From NCBI GenBank assembly GCA_964036315.1, contig OZ038479.1, positions 55,683,246 to 55,747,245 on the forward strand: DNA of 64,000 nucleotides, in the 5' to 3' direction. Shown piece after piece: positions 56,901 through 64,000 of this stretch. Within the stretch, counting starts at the first letter, position 1, and each line of letters begins with the position of its first letter. The DNA is from Acanthosepion esculentum (Eukaryota; Mollusca; Cephalopoda; Sepiida; Sepiidae). The notes under the pieces were generated by a model, which saw only the letters and a list, made by a program, of their open reading frames with translations, searched no databases and was not told the origin of the DNA. A program made the translations under genes and the position numbers.

Positions 56901-57407
56901 AACAAAATGTACAATTTTTTAGTGGTTACTTACATGTTTAATGTAATAGTGTATAATAAATATTTATTGCTCTACTCTTGTATTGAGCCCTGTTTTAAAT
57001 TAATGTTTTAAATGTTGCAATTTTATTCTTCATTCTTATATATATATATATATGCATATTTCATTGAATATGACAGACAAGGTGTTTTTTTATACAATTT
57101 CTCATGCGATCTAATAATTTTTTTTCTTTTCGTATGATAAATTATATAAAAACTGTCCAAATGTTCTTTTTTGGCTATACATTTAGCCATTTTCATTGAC
57201 AACACGAATAGCATCATCTACATGCAAAAAAAGACTAAAAATAATGAAAGCTTTATTAATAAAAACAAAAAAAACACTTAATAATATCAACTATGAACGT
57301 GCACACAATATCTTGTTTTGAAAAATGAAAATATCATATAAATACATACATGCAATAAATTATTTCTTATTTAACAGTTAAAATATTTCATCCTTGAAAA
57401 TGGCTAA

Positions 57408-57483
<76 letters not shown>

Positions 57484-57594
57484 GGGTACTGCCAACTATT
57501 TGCCAAAAAATTGAGAAAATTAATGAAAAGCTACCCAAAGCTGTATAAAAACGAAACTGGCAAACAAGGATAAATATTTCGACAATAAGCTGTA
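56901..57594. other. AT-rich spacer with (TA)n run at 57412-57470
   Basis: No gene. A second short TA run lies at about 57040. The minus-strand frames are products of the simple repeats. Confidence 0.5.
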
Positions 57595-58230
57595 GTGTCA
57601 AAAGGACATTTTTTTTTTCCCATGACACAGCTTTTTTAATTACCTCTACTCTTCGGCAATGTTTATTGTTTTAAAAAGTAAGGATTACAGTTAGAATAAA
57701 ACCTAAACATATGATGAATGTGACTTTATACATTTTTTGTTCTTGAGAATTTACAACAAAAATATCAAATAGTATTTATTAGATTGTTTATATACAAGAA
57801 TAATTATATATTTACAACATTCTAACTACTAATGCAATGCAATATTTATCATTTACTACTTTACAAATAAATAAATAAATGCAAAAACAATTTTTTATTC
57901 ATAAACATTTACTAAAATTATTAAAATATGTGAACCAGCTCTAAGGAAATCCATACTATTTACCATTTTGTAAAGTTTGAATCAATTGGTAATTAGATGA
58001 TATTTTGCCAACCATCCCAGTAAATAATAAATAATTAGTGCAAATAAACAATCTAATAGAGTTTGTTTTTTGTTGTTAATCCTCAAGAACAAAGAAAAAG
58101 TATAAATTCACTTTCATATGTTTAGGTTTTCTTACAATTCAAATCATCGCTTTTTAAAACAATAAATATTGCCAAAGAGTGATTGTAGTTGAAAACTCGA
58201 TGTCATGGGGAAAACAACCATCCTTTATAG
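57595..58230. mobile_element. Palindromic element P1, copy F (most complete)
   Basis: Both inverted ends are present. The left end starts AGTGTCAAAAGGACA and its first ~165 bp are an inverted, diverged copy of the last ~165 bp. Shared blocks are GTCATGGGGAAAA, AACAATAAATATTGCC, ACATATG..TAGGTTTT and TCAAGAACAAAG. The centre is itself partly palindromic. Non-coding. Confidence 0.75.
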
Positions 58231-58234
58231 CAGG

Positions 58235-59067
58235 CACATTTATCCATGTTTTAGGTATAGATCCTAGAAATTGGAAAGCTTTATTGATCTGGAACGTTGA
58301 AATTTTTATTATTCCGCTTAACTCAAGGGGAGACATTATATACCTAAATGGATTGTCTAGAACCCATTATAATCTTTTGTTCATCATCAGTAATATTAAC
58401 ATAATTTCTGGAAAAATTTAAGCTATTTTCTAATAGATTTTCAGAAATAGAGGTGTAGAAATCAATTATATTGAATTAAATAAAAGCAGTGGTTTTTTTT
58501 TTGTTTTTTGGAGGCTATATAAAAGAATCATTTAATGTTATCTGAGGAATCCTTCCAAAGATTAACAGGGTATTTTTCTAGTATGGACATTGTCGTTTTT
58601 TATAAGTTTATTCTTGGAAATCAGACCTAGCTCAGATTTAGATGGATTTATAAAGTGGAACTGCAGATAAATGTTAAAATTTGGTTTATGGTCCTTCAAT
58701 TGCAAGTAGGCATCTTTCAAGTGAGTTGTACCCACCCTTTTGGCAATGCCATATTTGTTGGCAAATTTGGCAGTTTATTTATAGAGGATGAGGTATCATT
58801 GTATTTCTCTTTTTATAGGAGCTAAAGATCATATTTAGGATGAGTTGGTGATATTTAGAGGGTTCAGTTTTGTAGACGTTTTTAGACTTATCAGCCTTAA
58901 TCCATATTTTCTTTTTAGGTTCTTAACGTCTTTTTTGATTTTGAATTGGAACACGTCGGAAGTTATTTTTAAAAGAGATTTTTTAAGTAACTTTAGCATG
59001 CCAAGTTTGAAGGCATCTAATAATTTATTTGTAGGTGGAGTGTTTTGTGATTTCAGATTATTGCACA
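58235..59067 (-). pseudogene. Penelope-like reverse transcriptase, downstream part
   Basis: Minus-strand frames carry, in order: LLDAFKLGMLKLLKKS; LKDHKPNF (58677-58700); INPSKSELGLISKN (about 58613-58650); FNIIDFYTSISENLL with an RT-type Asp at 58461-58463; and TDDEQKIIMGSRQS. This order fits the RT family that carries the GIY-YIG C-terminus seen at 55.2 kb. Three to four frame breaks. It stops at the P1 copy F boundary, before the expected catalytic YxDD region. Confidence 0.65.
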
Positions 59068-59826
59068 CTAGCAGCATGGCCCGGCGTTGCCCGTGCTTGA
59101 TTCAAAAATCGTATGACTCATACAGCAATTGCTATCACTTGACTTCAAATATTTTTGCTCTTCCTTGCCTTTAAAGGAGTGCCCTTTGCCATGCTGATGT
59201 TGCTACATGCCTTACTTCTTGCCTATCTCACAAATTTTTTCTAAGCTCTATACTAAACATTAAATCTGTTACGAAAAAAGAACTAAACAAAATGAACACA
59301 AAACGATCAGCTTTAAAAAAGGACTCGTAACTGGAAAAACCGAATGAAAAAAAATGTTAACAACAAATACTTTTTCACACCCAACCTAGTTCTGCGGAAT
59401 CAGAATCAACGTTGAGTTTAAGCAAACGAATGAGCCAATTAGAGTAAAGTGCCATGCAGATTTAAATTTTTACCACTTGTGACGAATACAGCTATCGATT
59501 TTTTTTGCATACTAGCATGCTAGTTAACATTCATGTCAGTCATCTGTTGGCTCTCATGCTGGCCAAAAGAATCTTCCTGCCTATTCGTGGCAGCCAGCTA
59601 TAGGCTCTCACTCTGGCCAGTAGAAAATGGCCGCAAACTACATGAAAACTACGGTAGAAGCATGAAAAAATCGATTATTTCCACTATCAATGCGAGTTGG
59701 GAAATGGGAGTCAGTCTTGGCCTTCTCGCTAACTTGGAGCATGTAAATTTAGGTGTTAATCCGTCAAAATTTGCAGCCGTGCATTCCTTACAAGCACACA
59801 CACATCCGGCCTTTTATAGATAGAGA
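59068..59826 (-). mobile_element. Non-autonomous Helitron, complete, 759 bp
   Basis: On the minus strand it starts TCTCTATCTATAAAAGG after a host A (59827). It ends with a GC-rich hairpin (GGGCAACGCCGGGCC) followed by ATGCTGCTAG and a host T (59067). A/T target, 5' TC, 3' CTAG and subterminal hairpin are the defining Helitron signs. No target duplication, as expected. No Rep/helicase coding. Removing it restores an open reading frame of the surrounding Penelope-like gene. Confidence 0.85.
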
Positions 59827-59990
59827 TTAGTTTGTTGTGGGGATTAAAGTAGAAATATGTCTTAAATCTCATTCCTTTGATGAGATCAATGATTCTATCA
59901 TTTAAGAACAGAGTGAAGGATTGTAAAGAAGGATAAGAGATATTTTTGAGGGAATAGTCAGGAGTAAATTTATTTTTCCATTATTTGATG
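59827..59990 (-). pseudogene. Penelope-like reverse transcriptase, upstream part
   Basis: The minus-strand frame from about 59983 to the Helitron reads KFTPDYSLKNISYPSLQSF, later IIDLIKGMRFKTYFYFNPHN. It is open and in phase with the part beyond the Helitron. An in-frame TAA precedes it near 59985. Similarity upstream of 60000 is not recognisable. Confidence 0.6.
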
Positions 59991-60059
59991 AAAATGTGAA
60001 CACTTAAAGTAATCCAGCAGGAACTCAACTGATAGATATAAGGAGCCAAATATAGTTAA

Positions 60060-60582
60060 TGATCTGTATGGATAATTCCAAGGAATTATCCATACGGATT
60101 ACATTCATGATTATCCATACATATTACATTCATGATGTGTTTGGTAATCCATATGATGTGGTTTGGTATCCATTATTATGTCTCTTTATTAAGATGGATG
60201 TGAATACATCCATCTCTCTTCTTTACTTCCTTTTTTTCCTTTCTTAATTTTGTTTGTCTGTCTTTTGTCTTACACTCTCTCAATCAACTTACCCCTCCTG
60301 CCACCAATTTAAACCTGCCTCCTCAAGCACATGTGTGCCTAAATTAAAAATGATATTACATAATTCTTCCTATGCCTGGAATATTTGTCGCACATTTATT
60401 TGCATGAAAATGTTGATCTTGGGAATTAGAATCAAATTTTGATTCTAAGATAATAAATTATAATCATGAAACCATAAAGTTGTCTTATTCTTAATAATAA
60501 TTTATATTTGATCTGTTTTTACATTGAGCTCTCTGGATTATATCCTCCTTGTAGTTACACATACGGATTACCAGACACATCA

Positions 60583-60628
<46 letters not shown>

Positions 60629-60660
60629 GTAAAAAAAAAAGAAAAAGTGATACTTAAAGT
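60060..60660. mobile_element. Possible TIR element with adjacent hairpins and (AT)n
   Basis: TGATGTGTTTGGTAATCC near 60133 is inverted as GGATTACCAGACACATCA ending near 60583, giving ~26-bp imperfect terminal repeats about 450 bp apart. A perfect hairpin (GTATGGATAATTCC against its complement) lies at about 60065-60094 and another (TTAGAATCAAATTTTGATTC) at about 60426-60449. An AT microsatellite follows at 60586-60622. No coding. Confidence 0.45.
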
Positions 60661-61550
60661 ATAAAATCCATTTTAAAAATGAAACATCTTTAAGCTTTTA
60701 TTTTAGTTTTAATTCCAAGCTAACAGATTAAATGCAATTTCTAATAAGCAAAATTCTTTGCTGTATTTCAAACTGAATTTATTGGAATCATTTTTTCTGA
60801 TTATCAGTAAATTAATAAAATTGTCCATATTGACAAATCTGTCAACATAATTCACTTTATTAAAAAACTTTTCAAAAATAAAATATACTTTTGTGAAACT
60901 TTATTTGAGGAAGATTAGATGATTTAAAGTTTAATTAATCTGAATTAAAGCAGATTGTAACTTATTTTTAGTTAAGAATATTACAGAAAAGCATAGTTTT
61001 TAATACTGATGTGTTTTTATCCAATGTTGACAGATCTATCAATAACCTGATGTTTGCAATATTTATGTATGAGGGAAAATAAGCATAATTACAATAAATA
61101 CAACATAAACACCATTTTCAGATAATTTTTTAACTACCCAGTAATCTTAAAATTTTAAAATATTTTAAAAATTATAATATTTTATTGAATTTTAGGTACT
61201 TTGTCTTTATAGTCTTACTTACAAAGATGCTTGTTGAGGAAATGCTAGAAAATTACCAAAATTTTAAATTTTCTATAGTTACTGTTACTTTTTGATAATA
61301 TCATGTATAAAAATACAAAGATCAACAAGTTTTGACACAAAAAGCTCCAAATTCTTTTTAACACACTGGGTTTCACTGAATTGTAGTGAAGTTTTCAATT
61401 TATGATTAGTAAATATAGTTTTTGATAACAATATCACTTGACCGCTACAAATTAATACATATGATATATATTATTCTAATTAAATTTAAAAAAAAAATGA
61501 AAACAATTCTTGTAAAAATTCATTATCAAAAAAATTTTTCTTAAGACAAT
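60661..61550 (+). repeat. R2 dispersed repeat copy
   Basis: TTTATTTGAGGAAGATTAGA, AGTTTAATTAATCTGA and ATTGACAAATCTGTCAACAT link it to 14260-14860, 45840-46480 and (antisense) 8600-8790. Confidence 0.6.
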
Positions 61551-62293
61551 ACTGTCCAAAATGTATTTTATTTAAAAACATTTCTAATTAAATAATATAT
61601 GAGTTGCATTTTTTTTAAATTTATGATTCAGAACTGTAATTGTTTGACCAGAAAAGCTAAATTCTCTTAGAACTTGTTCTTATAACCAATATATACATTA
61701 AGCACTACAAAAAGGAATTTCTCAAAATTTTATGTGGGATAACAAATTTTACAAAAAAAATATTTTTATAAAGATTTTCTAAAAAAGAAACAATTTTAAA
61801 ATAATTTAGGTAACTCCACGGAAACACTACAAAATCAGCATACCGTGATGAAAACACACTCCAAACATAATGAAAATATAGTTTTAATGTCAAAATCTTT
61901 ATTATTATTATTATTAAGAGGAAGGATCAACATATTTTTTGATTATTTACTTAAATTTTTTTCTCCTTTTTTAGAACATTTGAAATTTTGATTAAAAAAC
62001 TTGCTTTTTTTGTACTAACTTTTAGCATAGCAAATTTTGTCTACTTTTTGCAGTGAAAGACATATTAATTTGGAAATTCTTGCAAAAATCAAACAATTGT
62101 TGGATTTTATGAACTTTTCAGGACTTATTCACAAATGAAGTAAATTACCGAATTAGTGAAGGCACCTAAAATTCATTTGTGAATAAGTTCTGAAAGGCAT
62201 CTGAGTTTTGCAAGAATGTTTTTTTCCACTGCAACAATGCTCAAATTTCCCATACAAATTATGGCCGCACGTCGACACCAGAAAAACAAGATA

Positions 62294-62435
62294 CAGTGTA
62301 ACCCGGATATAAGAGAGTTGTCGGGACCGGAGAAGAAGTCTCTTATATCCGGGTTTGGTCTTAACCCAGGCTCTAATTTGGGACCAGAGAAAATCTCTCT
62401 TATATCCGAGTTTCTCTTATATCCGGGTTACACTG
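62294..62435. mobile_element. Pogo/Tc1-type MITE, copy 1 (142 bp)
   Basis: Terminal inverted repeats CAGTGTAACCCGGATATAAG and its complement. A TA target duplication lies at 62292-62293 and 62436-62437. Internal repeats of CTCTTATATCCGGGTTT. Non-coding; the 85-codon frame over it is incidental. Confidence 0.88.
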
Positions 62436-62706
62436 TATTTATTTTTTTTTTACCAAAATTTCAAAGGTTCTAAAAAAGATTTAAAAAAATTTTACATAGG
62501 TTACTCTACGAAATCGCTAAAAAAAATGGCATAGCATGATAAAAAAGATGCCAAACTTGACTAAAACAAAATTTTATCGTCTAAATGTTTGTTATTATGA
62601 TTATTAATCATATTTTTAAATTTTTACATCTTTTTTAGAACATTATAAATTTTTTATTAAAAAAACCTTGTTTCTCTTTGTATCATCGGAACTACAAAAT
62701 AACATA

Positions 62707-62875
62707 CAGTGTAACCCGGATATAAGAGAGTTGTCGGGACCGGAGAAGGGGTCTCTTATATCCGGGTTTGGTCTATTTTGTTTTATTAACACAGGCTCTA
62801 ATTTGGGACCAGAGAAAATATATCTTATATCCGGGTTTCTCTTATACCAGGGTCTCTTATATCCGGGTTACACTC
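62707..62875. mobile_element. Pogo/Tc1-type MITE, copy 2 (169 bp)
   Basis: Same family as copy 1, with TA at 62705-62706 and 62876-62877. The 3' terminal base is changed (ACACTC instead of ACACTG). Two short insertions relative to copy 1, around 62773 and 62845. Confidence 0.88.
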
Positions 62876-63660
62876 TACAATTTTTAGCACGTTTTTTGTA
62901 TGACACACAATTTGGAAAATCTGGGCAAAAATAAAAATAATTGTCGGAAGTTAATGAAACTTTCAGAAACTATTCATAGATGATGGAAATTTTAATTAAA
63001 TATGTTGGTTTTTTTTATTAAAGTCATGGTAGAATTTTTTTTTATCTATTAAGACTAACTAATTTTATGAAAACTCTTAGAAATTCGATCGCATCGGGTT
63101 TCCGTTTAGTGATTACAATAAAAGCACAAGGCTTTGAGGAATGCAAATCATGTTTTGTTTCTTGTTTTTTTAATTGGACCTCACGTACCTGAAAATCAGC
63201 TCTTTAATTGTAACATAAAACTCAATAAAACAAAGATCAAATGCTTTTATTTGCTTTTAGTTGTTTTTATGAATATGAACAATATTTTCTGAAAGCAAAA
63301 ACTTTTTTAATGAAAAATAAATTTTTAATACAATTATTTGTTATTTCTTTAATTATAATAGATTTTTACATTTAAGTTGTTAAAATATAAAATTAGTTAA
63401 AAGCCGCATCAGGTTTCGTAAGTGTCCTTACGAGATAGATCTTTTTTTTACCCCGTTGTAAAAAACGGTATCGTTTTTTTGTTTGACTAATCAGAAGATC
63501 CGCAGTAATTAAGAAATATAATTTTGTGTTTATAATCGGGCTGTAATTATAAAGTACGGAAGGCCAACCAGAATACAATTAAGTTGCGTTATTTGAGTTA
63601 AGTATTGTTCTCCGCTATTAAGGCCTTTACTTTTGCGAAACACGTGTGGAGAAGTTAATT

Positions 63661-64000
63661 TGATTTTTCAATTTCAACTGAGAAGGGTACCTACAAGTAT
63701 CAGTATCATCTTATGAAATTTATATGATCTTATTTTTATATTAATAATCTCAGTTTTTTCCATAAATGAAATATCAAAATTAATAATAAAATGAATGGAA
63801 ATACAAATAACACAGTAAAATGTAATAAATGTACATAAAATTATAGCATTTTATGTTACACTTCTGATAAAATTTCATAAGAAAGGTACCTACCTTTCTT
63901 ATGAAATTTAATCTCACTCTTTTTTGTGGCGGTACTGTACCTAATTTTACATCAAGAAATCCTTTTTCTTTTTTTAATAATGATAAATATTTTGATGATA
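63661..64000. other. AT-rich end of window with a perfect 17-bp hairpin
   Basis: AATTTCATAAGAAAGGT (63871-63887) pairs with 63892-63908 around a 4-nt loop. No gene or boundary recognised. Confidence 0.6.

Larger units (their letters stand above)
61551..63660 (-). repeat. R1 dispersed repeat copy, carrying two pogo-like MITEs
   Basis: 63000-63660 is the inverted counterpart of 18213-18870 (GCACAAGGCTTTGAGGAATG, AGATCCGCAGTAATTAAGAA). The R1 signature occurs inverted at about 62050-62140 and 62925-62985. Non-coding. Confidence 0.6.

Noticed and set aside
62216..62934. Two similar 85-88-codon frames as paralogous genes
   Set aside because: The shared part is the pogo-like MITE read in one direction.

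Overview
The window looks like repeat-dense, AT-rich nuclear DNA of an animal, most likely a cephalopod mollusc (octopus type). The organism is an inference. It rests on clustered intronless C2H2 zinc-finger (ZF) arrays with TGEKPY linkers, tRNA-headed SINEs, Ty3/gypsy, LINE and Penelope-like elements, and abundant DNA-transposon remnants. There are no bacterial-style operons, no rRNA or functional tRNA genes, and no recognisable single-copy housekeeping gene.

The only host-gene-like features are three C2H2 poly-zinc-finger loci, all on the minus strand. ZF1 is an open frame of 7 fingers (4210-4818), ZF2 of 10 fingers (27847-28707) and ZF3 of 7 fingers (52947-53585). Each sits inside a longer decayed array whose outer fingers carry stops and frameshifts. 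The loci share non-coding architecture. About 0.3-1.1 kb upstream is a leader segment with a conserved splice-acceptor-like site (near 5100, 29844 and 54057; locus 1 has four leader copies). Downstream is a conserved 3' segment, with a GTAAAT donor-like site in loci 2 and 3. A fourth, almost erased ZF copy lies at 2940-3500. The loci are therefore segmental duplicates of one ancestral gene.

Layout. 0.6-1.6 kb: promoter-like duplicated segment, possibly an LTR. 1.9-7.2 kb: ZF1 locus bracketed by a palindromic element called P1 here. 9.08-13.78 kb: a full-length but broken Ty3/gypsy element with both LTRs. 14-20 kb: AT-rich dispersed repeats (called R1 and R2 here). 20.9 kb: 68-bp-arm hairpin. 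22-24 kb: three copies of a hAT-type non-autonomous element. 24.4-26.4 kb: palindrome, Helitron-like end, SINEs and a tandem array. 26.5-29.9 kb: ZF2 locus with a 5S-tRNA composite SINE. 31-33 kb: SINE, coding remnant and duplication. 33.2 and 40.0 kb: two solo LTRs of one family, each with a 4-bp target duplication. 36.6-37.6 kb: a 1-kb near-palindrome with ~245-bp arms. 39.3 kb: small TIR element. 41.3-43.0 kb: truncated Ty3/gypsy. 44.0-45.8 kb: LINE (minus). 47.4-49.9 kb: inverted repeat with a SINE in its loop, P1 and a hAT transposase remnant. 50.7-52.0 kb: two LINE tails in opposite orientation. 52.3-54.5 kb: ZF3. 55.2-60.0 kb: two complementary Penelope-like pieces in opposite orientation, the second split by a Helitron. 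60-64 kb: R1/R2 repeats with two pogo-like MITEs.

The ZF proteins would be nuclear DNA-binding factors with no visible effector domain. Nothing ties the loci to a pathway. The rest is a layered record of transposition and decay.
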